Shown here: positions 41,440-53,292 of the stretch, one piece after another
Layout of the letters: each line of letters starts with the position of its first letter
Position numbering within the stretch: position 1 is the stretch's first letter
NCBI RefSeq assembly: GCF_001653235.2
Contig: NC_035791.1
Location: 5,890,001-5,954,000, forward strand
Reading direction: 5' to 3'
DNA: 64,000 bases
DNA from: Pochonia chlamydosporia 170
Lineage: Eukaryota; Ascomycota; Sordariomycetes; Hypocreales; Clavicipitaceae
Position numbers and translations under genes: made by a program
The notes under the pieces: generated by a model
Databases searched by the model: none
What the model was told of the DNA's origin: nothing
The model's input: the letters and a program-made list of their open reading frames with translations, nothing else

Positions 41440-42813
41440 TTAATTCCACCAAAAACTCACACTAAAACTCACGCTCAAACTCCTCACATAATGCCACCAC
41501 CCCATCGGAATCAACAACGTATCCCTCTCCCCCAAAATACACTCCCAGTACTCTTCCCCTTCCAACTCCGCCCTCAAACTCTCCCTCTCACCCTCACTCA
41601 TACCCTCTTCACCCTCATCCCAGCCCTCTAAAACACCAACATCCAACGCACTAGTATTACTCATATCGACACCATCCTCCACTCCTCTCGGCCTCATATC
41701 ACTCCATGGAGGGTACAGCCTCACATACTTCGTCCCCACGACCTGCACCAACAAATTATGATATGCATCCGTATGAAGAGGCGTGATTGTGCGGGCTGGT
41801 CCAAACCACGCATTCACCCTCGGCACATCTACCTTCTCTTTATTCTTGCTCTTATCAGTGGGATGCAGCGGCACAGACGACCAGCATAGATCGGGTGTGG
41901 AAATGTCCCCCCTCAGTGAGGGGATTTGCGTGAACAGATCGTGTTGAGCGAGGTAGCCTGTTGTTTTGGAGGGGGTTATGTACCGTGAGAGGAAGTCTTT
42001 GAAGGGGATGAGTTCCTGGCCCCAGTTGGGGTCGACGTAGCTGCGGCCGATTTCGACGGGGATGAGACGCCGCCCGTTGAAGGTTTGTGAGAGGAGGTAC
42101 TCTGGTGATTTCCAGGGGTGGTCTGTCAATGCGGGCCAGGTTGCGACGAGGTCGGTGAAGATGATGGGTCGTGGGGGGTGAGAGTTCATGTATCTTTCGA
42201 AGGTGGTTAGGGACCAGGCTTTGTGGATGGGGCAGCTTCGTTGGGGGGATAGGACGGGTCGTCCGTATGGTTCTTCGGATGAGAATTCAGTGTGTAGTTT
42301 TGCTTTCTTAGCCGGTGGTTCATCCGGTTCATCTGTGGGGGAGAGACGCTCGAGTAGTTGGAGCGTTTGTTCTATCCATTTTGTGCCGAGGATGCCTGCT
42401 CCACCGGCTGTGATGACCGCTCTGTCTAGAAGTTCTACTATATGATCAAGTACATGTTCTTCCAACCAGGTGTTGCTTGTCAGAGAAGTCAGGATTTCGT
42501 GGAATGTAGTCAGGATGAGGGCGTCTGTGTGAATTTCTCGCCAGTGAGAGGGGAGCAAGTCGTAGCGGTAGGCGTAGAATTTAGACGTAGATATGGATGT
42601 GATGTCGTCTAATCTCCGTTTCAGAAGATCTTGATTGATGGTGTGCGTGGATGTGTCTTTGGCGTCGTGGATTCTAAGGAGGGATGTAGCCTGGCGTTGG
42701 AGGAGCTGGTTCACTGCGATGTATTCTGCGTCTGTGGAGGTGGGGGATGGTGAGTTGATGAGTTTGAGGGCGGCGGTGCGGTACCATGATAGTATTTCGT
42801 CGCGAGGTGTCAT
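41440..42813 (-). CDS. JmjC/cupin_8 2-oxoglutarate oxygenase
   Basis: Intronless, 457 residues, ATG at 42813. The N-terminal 200 residues are helical and specific to the fungal group. A cupin_8/JmjC fold follows: IFTDLVATWPALTDHPW, then GRRLIPVEIGRSYVDPNWGQ. The iron site is HTD in TPLHTDAYHNLLVQVVGTKYVRLYPP, with the distal His in PMGWWHYVRSL near residue 441. The Lys of GTKYVRLY lies on the strand that often contacts 2-oxoglutarate. The closest named relatives by layout are KDM8/JMJD5-type and Tyw5-type oxygenases, which hydroxylate or demethylate proteins or tRNA; the substrate is not determined. All catalytic residues are present. Confidence 0.85.
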   Translation of the reverse strand: MTPRDEILSWYRTAALKLINSPSPTSTDAEYIAVNQLLQRQATSLLRIHDAKDTSTHTINQDLLKRRLDDITSISTSKFYAYRYDLLPSHWREIHTDALILTTFHEILTSLTSNTWLEEHVLDHIVELLDRAVITAGGAGILGTKWIEQTLQLLERLSPTDEPDEPPAKKAKLHTEFSSEEPYGRPVLSPQRSCPIHKAWSLTTFERYMNSHPPRPIIFTDLVATWPALTDHPWKSPEYLLSQTFNGRRLIPVEIGRSYVDPNWGQELIPFKDFLSRYITPSKTTGYLAQHDLFTQIPSLRGDISTPDLCWSSVPLHPTDKSKNKEKVDVPRVNAWFGPARTITPLHTDAYHNLLVQVVGTKYVRLYPPWSDMRPRGVEDGVDMSNTSALDVGVLEGWDEGEEGMSEGERESLRAELEGEEYWECILGERDTLLIPMGWWHYVRSLSVSFSVSFWWN

Positions 42814-43138
42814 GTTATGTGTTGGTGTTTATGTTTGGTGAGATGTTTGATGGAGTTGTGAAGGTGATGCTCCACATCCACAAGCATGCTGCGAGTCTGG
42901 TGATAGAAAGGAACGGAGTGAAAGAGCCACAGCAACGGCTTCAACGGAAGAATAATCACCGGTCGAAAAAGGCTAAAAACTACGACAGTCACTCTATGGC
43001 ATTAAATTTGAAGATTTTGATACAAACATAATGATCTAGTCCTTTACAGTTTGCAGCTTGGCACTACCCTATACAAAAGACAATTTACAAAGGCAAAATA
43101 CATGTATCACCCTGCCATGAGCCGAAGTTTGTTATTGT
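42814..43138. other. Short intergenic region
   Basis: Promoter of the JmjC gene and 3' flank of the mdv1-like gene. Nothing else seen. Confidence 0.4.
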
Positions 43139-45211
43139 CTAACATGTCCATACACCTACAATGCCATCCCTCCTACCTTCAACCAAATAACCATCTCTTA
43201 CACGTACATGCTCCACCACGGCCAGGTTCTTCCCCTCATCCGCCTCCGTGATGCCCGCGCCGCAGTCCCATTGTCTACCCTCTACTTTATCATACACTTT
43301 GACTACATCTTCTCCTGCCGCGCTCACTATTCTTCTAGAGTCGAACATCATGCTGGTTATGGGGTTGTCGTAAGCGTAGGCGTCAAAGATGGCGCCCGTG
43401 CGGAGATCCCATATCTGTAGTTCTTGTTAGCTTACGAGTCCTTCGAAATCTGAGCCACGGGGGCGGAAACTCACTCTCACACTTCTATCCAAGCTACCAG
43501 TTACCAGATGCACGTCGTCGAATTGAAGACATGTCACGGCGCCCGTGTGTCCTACAAGGCTGCGGTGAACTTGACCACTTCGGAGGTCCCATAGCCGCAC
43601 CATACCATCGGCTGTGCCGCACGCCAATGCCGACTCAAAGACTTGCAAAGCTCCCACAAAGTCTGCCGAGCTGTTTGACGAGCGACCTGTCGGTCTCCAG
43701 CCATTGTCGATGCTGGAAGTGGCTGATGCTTGAGCCGCTGCCCACATAACATCCAGTGTTTGCACACATCGGCCCTTTTCGAGATCCCAGTGTCGAATCG
43801 TCTTGTCTGCAGAGCCGGAAACCAGAACGTCGCCTCGGAAATGCAAGGCTGTGACCTCATCAACATGGGCTTGTAGGGTGTACAGCTCGCAGTCCTTCAT
43901 GCTATCCTCTGGGGGCTCAATAGGCTGGTCATTCGGGTTCTCGAATGCAATGGCATCCTCGTCTTCGTCCTCGTCTTTCCCGTAGCTGTTTCCATGAGGA
44001 TCGTAACTTGACCGACTCAGATCCCACAATCGAATAGTTGCATCGGCGGAGCCTGTGGCGAGGATATTGTCTTCAACCTGTAACGTTCTCACAGACGCAG
44101 TGTGTCCGTCCAAGAGTCCTATACACCGTCCTGCATTTAAATCCCAAACCTTGACCGTGTCGTCGAGAGCGGCAGTAACCATGGTACCGAATGGCGCATC
44201 AAAGTCTATGGCTGTGACTGTGTCCTTGTGCGCGCGAAGCTGCCGTATGTTGGATCCGGCGGCAAAGTGCTCGTGCAGGATGGGCATGGATTTGCGCCGG
44301 TGTACCTTTTTTGGTCTCTTAGGTGTGCTGTTTGTTGAACCGGGAAGTTTATCGTATACAGATTGCGACATGAATTCGGGATCGTGATCGTCGGCGTCGC
44401 CAACAAGGTCGACTTCATCTTTGGTCGGCGTGTTTCTTGCAATGGCTTCTGCTTCGTCCGCCAGCGCTTGGGCTACTTCTAATCGTCCTTCGACATCGAT
44501 GACTAAAATTACCACGTTAGTTGGCAAGCCCAAAAGGAACAATCCTTTTCGTCTGGATTTGTCTGAAGGCAGGGCTGACGCACTGTCGTGTTCTAATAAT
44601 GCCTCTTCCTGCTCTAGGCCCGCTAGTCGCTCCAAAATAATCTTGCGCATGCCCTGCAGGTTGGCGATTTTGTTGTCAATTTCGCGAATTTCGCTGCTCG
44701 CCATGCTCTTTCGAACTTCAATCAACTCAAACTCGTGCATCATGGCAGCCCTCTCTTTTTGCACATGCGACAGAGTAGCCACAGGTTCGGCGGATCCAGC
44801 CGTCTCCTTTTCTTGGAGCAACTTTCTCCCTCTCGACACGCGTCGGCGGTGTTTCTTGCCCTCATCCGTCATCTCAGGGAAGCTGGCCTTGAAGCCCTGA
44901 AACAGCGAGTAGGAGTTATCATCTTCGGGAATGTTGGAGAGCAAGTCGTCGGAGAGGAAGCTGACGGCGCGGTGCTGAATCTCGGTGGTAGAGAGTTTGG
45001 ATCGCACAATCTCGGTCGGTGTCCTTCTGGCCAAGGCAAAGACGCTCTGTTGTACGGACGGCCGAGCCAGCTGCTTGTGAACCTGCTTCATGGCCGTCTG
45101 GTAGTGGTGGGCGGTAGCCTCTGCATTAGGGGCCATGAGATGGGAGGCTGTGGTTGTGACTTTGCGGCCAAATGCCTCCAAGCCGCGAGTCTGCACGACA
45201 TCGAGCACCAT
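43139..45211 (-). CDS. mdv1: Mitochondrial division protein 1 (WD40 fission adaptor)
   Basis: Two exons on the minus strand, 45211-43475 and 43414-43139, encode 670 residues. The 60-nt intron (GTGAGT donor, AAGCTAACAAG branch, CTACAG acceptor) joins SLDRSVR to IWDLRTG and completes the last WD repeats. The N-terminal 130 residues carry the helical Fis1-binding extension (for example [18 protein letters not shown]). A coiled coil spans about 145-210, a linker with a basic [10 protein letters not shown] patch precedes the propeller, and about seven WD40 repeats run from 325 to 670 ([20 protein letters not shown] and similar). Mdv1/Caf4 link Fis1 on the outer mitochondrial membrane to the dynamin Dnm1 during fission. 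A hydrophobic insert, [18 protein letters not shown], at residues 223-240 is unusual for the linker. No alternative splice removes it in frame. Confidence 0.88.
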
Positions 45212-46377
45212 GTTAGCAGAGCTTGGCCATGGACCTGTGCAAAAATCGAATCAATGGTGATTGAAAGGGCGGCTCAACAGCCGGGTTAGGTAAGTTTGCG
45301 TGAGCAAAGCTTTGTGCAAGGTGCAAGGCGCGGCTTGTCACACGACCAAGGTGAAGCTGCAGGTCATTGTGGTCACCTTTGCGGCCACACGGAACTGCGA
45401 GTCCAGACCAGACTTCAATTGGACATGCGGATTTTGGGGTGTAGACGTGCATGTACACGCCATCTCGGACAAGGCTGGAGGAGGCTTGGACGTACCGAGA
45501 TTATCGACTGTTCATCCTCGGCGGCATCTTCGAGGAAGTCATAATGGCTGTCTGTGTCAGCCATTTATTTGATGGCTCGCCGGCCGACTGGACAGCCTGA
45601 CGAGACAAGATGAAGGGCTCAGATGCGCAATTGGCACATGAGGTGAGCGAGGTGAACCTAAGCTGGCTGTAGGGTCGTTCAGTCGGAGTGTTTTTGTTAG
45701 GTAGACATGTCCGGTGGCCAGTTCAATTGCAAACAAAGGGACAAACACGCGGCGCGCAAACTGGAGCTTTCAAAGTTGCAAGTCCGACATGGAGGGTGAA
45801 GAGTCAAGACCAGGTTCCAAGTTTGCGGCAAGGATTCTTCCAAAGCCTTGGTCCATGCTCCAAGGACCGTCATGGAAAAGGGACAGACAACACAGCTCTG
45901 GTGGGGCATCAGTTGAAGCTGAATACCCTACGTCTCAACTATGGTTGGCTGGTTCAGTTTCAAGGACCCACCTGCCTTCCCTTCTTCCTCGATGTCAATG
46001 GTCCAAGTCCACCTTGGACCATTCGCCTGCCAACAAATCCCAACATTCACCAGCTTCAACAGGTAGGTTCACGCGTTTACTTCACGATCAATTGGCGTGT
46101 CCGTTCTGTCATGAGAGGATACAAACACCTTCTTTGACCCGTTCGGTCTCCTCTTTCGGCCTTGCATTAGAGTGTGAGCACTGAGTAGGCCATGTTCATG
46201 CAGACCAGTGAGTTGCCATCTCATCTGCAGAGCATCCAGCCTGACAAACCGGGCACCTTGGCATCTAGCTGGCATTTCGCACCAAATTCCATCTCACTGA
46301 CTGGAACAAAGCATATCTACACTTACCATAATCTTAACTTGGGTACGCAATAAACACAATCACCACGCAAAGCTGCA
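45212..46377. other. Intergenic region
   Basis: Several short overlapping frames on both strands without family-like sequence. It contains the promoter of the mdv1-like gene. No repeat seen. Confidence 0.4.
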
Positions 46378-47812
46378 TCATCCCTCCGCCATCCAAACAG
46401 CATCGACAAACCACATCCTAGACTTCTCCGGCCTCCACACCTTCTTCACTGTATATCGTTCATCCGCCCGTCTAAACAACTCCCTCCAATCATCTGGTTC
46501 ACGCTCATGCGCATTCACCGTAACCTGCATAAACAGATCGAGTGTACGCATGGTCCTTTCGTCCATGTAGCCTACTGTCCCCGGTTCCGGCAAGGCCCCG
46601 TCATTCACAATGATTCTTGCGCCAGGTCGTAGAGCTGGTATGAGCGCCTGCAGAATCTGTATGGCGTACTTGTCAGAGAACCCATGAAAGATCATCCGGA
46701 AGAAGTATGCCTCTGCGACGACGGGCTGCGGCGCGAAAAAGTCGTGTTCTGTGAGCTGGACTCGATCTTTCAATTCACTCGGAACGGTACCGATGGTTTC
46801 GGGAGCACGCATGCCTGCCGTGTCTTGAACGACGAAATTCAGCTTTGGAAACGCTTCAGCAATTGCAAAAGAAACATATCCTTGATTCCCTCCCATCTGG
46901 ACACGGTGATGTTAGCGTATTAACAGATCGGCGCATGGTGTTTTGAACTCACATCCACCACATTCCCTCCATCCTTCAATTCACCCCATGGATAGCCGTC
47001 AACAACAGACTGAAGGGAATAGCCTTCCCCGCCGCCATGCGCTTCCATGGCACGGTTATATCGCCTGGCAAATACTTCGTCCTGTTGCAGGAAATCAAAC
47101 CATGCCTTGTCTTGGTTGTATGCCAAGTTGACGCCTGTCTCTGTTGGTTCCTCACTGCCCGGCCATTTCTTCATAGCTTTCACAACGTGGGCAACCGGCA
47201 ACCACAAGTCGTTGGACATGAAGCCCACCCAGTTGTTCAAGGGCACATCCTCAAGCAACAAGCGAGATGTGCGGTTGTGAGCTACAAATCCCCTCTGTGG
47301 CTCTACAAAGACGTTGTTCGTAATGACATGCCGGATAAGCCGACGAAGGTTCAGAGTAGACATGTTGACATTATTGAGCTGCACCACTTTTGCTGTCAGG
47401 TCCTCGTATGAAATCATGCCGTCCAGAGGAACTGCTTCGGCGACCTTGAATTCCCACATTGCTTGCAGCGAAAGGTTGTTGACGCACTGCACGCAAAACA
47501 ATTAGTAATCGCAATGGTACTCTGCGAAGCGAAAGAGGCAAGGTAAAAATGCCTTACATCCCATGCCAGATATCGTAAACTCTCTTTTGGACCGACAGAA
47601 ATATTATGCAGTTCCTGAGTCAAACCGATGAGGTCTTGTCTCGCCTTGTGCGGCACCTCGTCTTCAGCGGAAATGGGAAACTCAGCAAGACCATTCACGT
47701 CAAATGACGCAGCGTCAAGACCCTTGGATGTAAGAAAATCGGTAATAATTTTAGTCTTTTCTTGTATCTGCTCGGCAAGCGCTGTCATGCGCTGCACGGA
47801 TGCGGAAGCCAT
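46378..47812 (-). CDS. Class-I-like SAM-dependent O-methyltransferase
   Basis: Three exons on the minus strand, 47812-47558, 47486-46953 and 46896-46378, give 435 residues. Introns are 71 and 56 nt, with ATTACTAATT and CGCTAACATC branch regions. Residues about 75-140 are the dimerisation/winged-helix part (LSLQAMWEFKVAEAVPLDG). The second junction builds VVDMGGNQGYVSFAIAEAFP, the SAM-binding loop near residues 260-280. The catalytic-His motif of this family appears as FFRMIFHGFSDKYAIQIL, with a second acidic signature DERTMRTLDLFMQVTVNAHER. Relatives include fungal O-methyltransferases of aromatic polyketides such as sterigmatocystin. No polyketide synthase or other biosynthetic gene is nearby, so it is either a stand-alone enzyme or the edge of a lost cluster. 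The ATG at 47812 fits the family start. Confidence 0.88.
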
Positions 47813-48529
47813 GGCCGCTGTTGGTCTGTTGGTCTGGGCCGTCCCAGACTGTCGGGACAAAAGGTAAGGTGGGATTTAGGATTCGGGACCGTTGGAGGGA
47901 TGGATGATGATGCGGGGGACTGAATGTGGCAGCTTACACTTCGGCTTTGCATGTATGGTACGGAGTATAGGCGTGGTGAGATCTACGAAATCCGGCTGAA
48001 TATCCCTGCCCCACACTTGTTGTCAATGCCGCCAATTCTTGGGTTTAAGTTGCCTGGTACCTAAGACTGCAAGAAATCACGGGTGGGCTCGCAGTGTGTT
48101 ACGATGTCCTCAACTAAGTTTGGCGTTGGTTGAGTATTATGAATGGTTTAGGGCTACGGCTGTATCGAGTAGTTTAAATCAAGAGTTTCTTTGGTAAATG
48201 TTGTCAGTCCCAGTTGGCCGTAGAGATAAAAAGGCTGTGTTTCTATTTGTAAATGAGAGAAAGTGTGAAATGATACCCATTTAAGAAAAAACATGCCATT
48301 ATTAGCAACTCATTATTCTTTGAGTATACCTTTCAATTCGCAAGCTGGGAACACGTTTACTAGCTGATAGGATTGGTAACAAGACGTTGTGAAAGGCGTT
48401 TAATGGTACGACGCAAACCAACTACATGTAAACTTGTATGGCGAGTTAAGTGACGCTCTTGATTGACTGATAGCTATTGTACTCGTACAAAAATATTTTG
48501 CCATATAAATAACCTTGTAGTGTAACCTC
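47813..48529. other. Intergenic region
   Basis: Promoter of the O-methyltransferase gene, then sequence with no supported feature. Confidence 0.35.
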
Positions 48530-48841
48530 CTATCCACCGCTAGTATTAGACATAGCGTGCTCTGCTGCCAAGAGTGCCTCGGTGACTTGAACATCGTGTT
48601 GCATAGCATGACCCTGACCTGTTGTTTGAAGCATCACGACAGTTGAATCGACAGTGTCTAACATGAAGCCAAGGCGTTCACTCCGGAGCCGAGACTGCTC
48701 AGTTGAGGATGTACTGGAAACACTACAGCAACTTGGTGCTCATTAATATATTTACGACGTCAGCAAGGTGGACAAAAGGACAACTCACTTAGGGCTGCAG
48801 CCTCCGACAGCAACATTGGAAGCAATAGAACCACCCGGCAT
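48530..48841 (-). CDS. Proposed two-exon gene for an 81-residue unknown protein
   Basis: Not recognised. Exons 48841-48789 and 48722-48530 on the minus strand are joined by a 66-nt intron (GTGAGT donor, TTGCTGAC branch, GCTGTAG acceptor). Splicing replaces an immediate stop by a 64-codon open stretch. A TATAAATATAA box lies about 160 bases before the start, at about 49000. The product begins MPGGSIASNVAVGGCSP and continues as a polar, helix-prone sequence without signal peptide. An in-frame ATG at 48868 would add nine residues. Support comes only from splice signals, the TATA-like box and the open frame, so this is tentative. Confidence 0.4.
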
Positions 48842-48868
48842 GCTGAATGAATGCAACACAGTGAGCAT

Positions 48869-50265
48869 TACCAGGGAGACAGAGCAGAAGCAGAGGGTAA
48901 TTTGGTACACTCGACAAAGGGGGCGTGATAGTGCTCGAAAGATTGGGCTTATGGAGGAAAAGTTCAAGACGGGTCATGGAGGCAAGGGTTATATTTATAA
49001 CAAACTGGGATGCTTGCACTTGTCAACGCCATGCTTCCATAAAGAGAGTGTCCCATTGTCATTCTTGATGCTACTGTACGGTAAGCAATGCAGTATGATA
49101 CATGAAAAATCAGCTCTGTATTCCCTGCCCTTTCACATTAGGTGACTAAAGCAGACGGTTTCACATTCAACCAGTAAAGAGGACGGCTGATCTGCAGGTG
49201 CATGTGGGTGCATGCACGTTTGCTGGCTTCCATGCGCCACTTCTGGCCAATATGACCAATTGATCGTTGAAAGTAAACCCAAACAGACCAAAAAGAGTCC
49301 AAGGCGTCCATCCCGGAATTTGGGCGGGCGAACCAATTTGCTATATGCACGCATTCGTGATTCTCGGCCCTTCGGCATGGGACATCTTGCCCGTCGACGG
49401 ATGAGTTTCGATTCGACCAATAAGACTACGTGTTCTGGCTTGATGACGAGGTTTGGTCACGGTGGGAAATGTCAAGATGCGTTTGGGCCGTTTGGTGTGC
49501 TGGAACAGCGCTGCAAGAACCTCATGTTTTCACCTCCCGCCAGAAGGTCCTGGTGGTCACCAATGAAATGACTTTGCTGGTTTCTCCAGTTGGTCACGTC
49601 AGATGTTGTCAACGTGAATGTGAAGCCTTGTTTGCCAAAAGTACATTCGGTGGTAAGAAGTGCATATTTGTCGAACAGGTGGGAGCCAATTATCGCACTT
49701 TTGACACTTCTACTTGGCCCGGTGTCGATGAAGCATGAAGGACTTTCCAGACGCAATACGTTTACGACGTTCAGGGTGTGACGAACTCTCACTGAACTGA
49801 GGTCTCAAAGAGGGACATGTTACGGCATGTACATATGGTAATGCGCTGTTACTTGGTCATAGTGGTAATATCACTGCTTCGGGTGTTGATGCTCTTGAAT
49901 CTGCAGTTTGGATATGAAATGAGCTGGATTCGCGGATGAGAATGACTTTATATGTTGTACTGGTAAAGCTACTGCTGATTTAAGGACTATAGCTGTAGCA
50001 GTGTCACCTACCTAGATAGGTTGGAGGAGCGGGAAGGCGAATTTCGTCCCCGTTTCGAATCTCAGCAAACGATTACCTACTACTAGTAGCCTATTCGATG
50101 CTACCTACTACCTACCAGTATGAACAGTGACATGAGGGAGAGTAAATATCGGTACGGGAATCTGTAACCACTAAAACAAAAAGAAGAGGCCAGAATGGGC
50201 ACATCGTTGTTATCTTGGCCACCGCAGCCAATATCATGTCAAATATACAAAGCCACATCTGCCTT
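48869..50265. other. Intergenic region
   Basis: Holds the TATAAATATAA box of the proposed small gene near 49000. Frames on the plus strand at 49212-49738 lack any protein-like signature. Nothing else supported. Confidence 0.35.
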
Positions 50266-53052
50266 CTAAGTGAGGCTTGTCCATTTCTTGCCCTTTGACA
50301 CACCACTCGAAACATCTACGCCGCCTGTTGTAGCCACCCATGCATCTGTCCGCCAGATAAATGCTCTCCATTTGCCGGCCATTATTTTCTCCATTACATC
50401 AGCCCTCATCCAAAATATAGCCGTCCTAGAAGCGGTGGTGTACTGAAACGCAGTCACGCAGACGAGTCCTTCCTCTCGAATATCTATGGCCGATACATGA
50501 TTGTCCCCTTTGCCTCCACACAAGAGGCTGTAAATGGAACTCGGGGGGTTCATAGTATATCCCACCTCGGTATTCCAGAACACAATAATAAAGTGTGGAA
50601 TGAGCTCATGTCTGGGAAGAAACGGCGGGAAAGTAATGCTATACTGGAAGACATTACCCAGCGGGACCAGGGCTCCGTTGAGTGAGTCAACTCCGAAGGG
50701 GAGTAGGCGACGCCATATGCTAAGCAACGTGGTGAACTCTGCAACCCAGGGCCGTATAGATATTTCCTTGGCCGGATTTGTTGTATCAACGTCGGCCGGT
50801 GTGCTGACACGGCTCGTTGGAGGTCGGGCACCGGTGGTAATGACCCCAGTGCAAATACAAGACAAAATTCTGAGAAGCCAATGGGCTGGATATCGAACCT
50901 CAAACATGCCGACTATGAGACGGATGAACATGGAGAGATTGAGCGGTGCGTACACAAGCTGTCCATTTAAAGTTGGGCGCGGATACGGGAGGCAAATCTT
51001 CAACAAATGGCCATACACCCATTTCTCGAATTCGGACTTGGTCTGGAGTTGTTGAAAGGACATGGCAGATCTCGGCACTTTGTCCCATTTAATATAGTTC
51101 TCGAAAGCGAATGGCTTTCTTAGGGCCGCGAGCATCAGGGGCACGTCCGCCTGCGTAATCTCGCCTGGGCGTCTTGTGACTAGGAAGTGCTGGCGGATGC
51201 GCTCCATGTCGTACATAAGGAGATATTCGGACTGGAAAGTCTGGTGATCCTCAAACTCTGGCGGGTTAAGGAGATTGGTAAACCGCAGATCAGACGCCCT
51301 GTCTTCCTTGAGGAGCGGTCGGCAAGCTAGGAAGGTTGTTAGATGACCGCCAATGTAGTCTCTGGTTCATCAGTGTTAGAACATGACAAGTGTTACACAA
51401 GAAAGATGTTGCAGTACAAAACTTACGGAACATTGCTCATATGTATATGGTCGAAGGTCTGAGGAAACGTAGTCGGATCGAGTGCCTCTCTATCATTAGG
51501 GCTCGCCAGCCGGTGGTCTAGTAGATTGTAATGTATGCGCTCCATGATGTCGGCCATCTCTCCTACGATAAGTTCGACGACTAGTTGTTTCTGATCGCTG
51601 AGTGTTAACGTAGAGACGCTGCAGGCGCGGAAAACGCCTCCAAGCTTCTCAGTGCAGCTAACGTCGGGCCTCTTGCATGGTTCATTGATACCAAACGACT
51701 TGACTACTTTCAAGGGATCAAAGTCGATCATGTGATAGTAATGGCCGCCCTGCTCCCTGGGTTTATTCGCAAAGTCATAGTCAAGGAGTGTATTGTTAAG
51801 TTTCCAGTTGGAGTCGATGTGTTTTAAGAGCCTCTTGCTCTTGCCTGTTGACCGGTATCGTGCCAGAGGTTCGACAATGGAGGGCTCGTTTCGTTTCGTG
51901 ACTACCGCAGATGGTAACAGCGTTGTGAATTTGTCCAAATCATCTCTCTCTGTCTTGAGACCAGGTCGTAGCGTATGGCCGTAAACATACGCCGGACTCA
52001 TCTCAGCTTCCAAGCGTTTTTGTTTTACAAACATTCGAATTTCTTCGACTTTGACTGTCCCATCCTATGGCTGCTGCCACTGACGAAGGACCCGAATGAT
52101 AGGTTTCTTATCCCGCTCCCTGACGTAAGCAAATTGGATGGGGTCATTTTCACCCTCAAGTCTCTTGATGAGTTCGCTGATGTTGCTCTGGAGTTTGGCC
52201 TCAACGAACGGCGGAATAATCTGACAGCTGAAGATGTAGGCCATAGCTAGGAAATGGTCCGCGGCACGGAGGCCATCCTCCAAAAACTCTTCTACTTGAA
52301 CCATCATATTGAAGAAGATGAGCAGCTTAGCCATTGCCGCTGGCTTCAGATCCAGGAGAGTGAAATGCAGTCTTTTGAATGATGGCCTGCCCGTTCCTAA
52401 CTCGGCGAGGGCCATGTCCCTGATGGCAGCGAAAAGATTTCGTCCGTCTCCGCTGCCAGCGAACAGAATTGAGATATCTAGTCTTCCGGCGCCTTTCATT
52501 TCAATGTCCTCGGTCAAGGGTTCTAAGTCGTCGTGGCCCACGCAGTAATATACTGGTACGTCATCGCTTGAGCTCAATTAACGAACGAACCACAATGGGA
52601 TGGAGGTCAACATACAGGCATGGTTTATACTGTGGTACCTGGTCAAGGATTTGTCTCCTGAGATTGGACTCGTCTGGGACCTCAAACCATAGGGCCTTCA
52701 TAGATTCAACTGATTCGTGTAGATCAGCTCGGATACGAGGATCAGCAATGTTGGCAATGGAATCCTCAGCAAAGCTGAAGTCGCGTAGGTGTAAGAAAAA
52801 CTTGGCCAATCTGCCGTATAGCTTGTCTTTCTTGACAGTGTCGTCGGTCTCATTGGGGATAAGTGATATCGCTTTTCTGGTGTAAACAACGGCACCTCGA
52901 TAGTCGCCTATCTCATACCTCACAGCCGACAGACTAGCAATGGGCGACGCATCAAGGGGAGCTAGGGACCCCGCAAAGCGACGCTTGTACGCTTTTTCGG
53001 CTTGATGAGATGTCAGAGTGTTGTGAGATGATGTGAGTGAAGGATAGTTTGC
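50266..53052 (-). pseudogene. Disrupted DUF4470 gene, start lost at an LTR insertion
   Basis: Surviving exons on the minus strand: 53052-52616, 52566-51427 and 51361-50266. The first begins at an acceptor (TTCGTAG) and contains no ATG in frame before the conserved region, which reads LAPLDASPIASLSAVRYEIG, a TPR-like N-terminal block. The second carries the DUF4470 signature ISILFAGSGDGRNLFAAIRD, and the third its C-terminal part (HFIIVFWNTEVGYTMNP). Introns of 49 and 65 nt are normal. Two lesions are seen: the 5' end is missing where an LTR element starts 45 bases upstream, and an in-frame TAG stands at 52067-52065 within an otherwise continuous frame. The function of DUF4470 proteins is unknown; many also carry MYND fingers. 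A functional gene with an unseen first exon beyond the element is less likely because of the TAG. Confidence 0.75.
52065..52067 (-). other. In-frame TAG nonsense codon in the DUF4470 gene
   Basis: The frame is identical on both sides (RVLRQWQQP, stop, DGTVKVEEIRMFVKQKR). A TGG codon at this place would need one G-to-A change, which on the plus strand is CpA to TpA, the preferred RIP change. Confidence 0.7.
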
Positions 53053-53092
53053 CTACGAATTAAACAAGTCCCTTGTGAATGCCCAATCTAGC

Positions 53093-53097
53093 ACTAT
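53093..53097 (+). repeat. Target-site duplication ACTAT, left copy
   Basis: Matches the right copy at 54542-54546. Confidence 0.8.
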
Positions 53098-53292
53098 TGT
53101 CACGGGCTACGCCCGGTATCTAAGACCTGGCTCTGCCAGGTCTGTAATTAGGTTATTTCGCTTAGTCTTAATGACTACTTAACCACAAGCTTAAGGCAAG
53201 CCTTAAGCTCTAATCTTTCCTTTCTCCTTAGTTTTAGATAGACAATATAGAGGCACCCTTTTATTAAATAGACACAGGCTATACCTATTACA
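53098..53292 (+). repeat. Left LTR
   Basis: 195 bp, TG...CA ends. Its 5' end keeps CpG-containing words (CACGGGCTACGCCC) that are mutated in the right copy, while its 3' end is the more mutated of the two. Confidence 0.88.

Noticed and set aside
44540..44577. Possible 38-nt intron removing the hydrophobic insert of the mdv1-like gene
   Set aside because: Not a multiple of three; splicing would lead to an immediate stop.
46378..47812. O-methyltransferase as part of a secondary-metabolite cluster
   Set aside because: No synthase, oxidase, transporter or cluster regulator lies within the flanking 8 kb.
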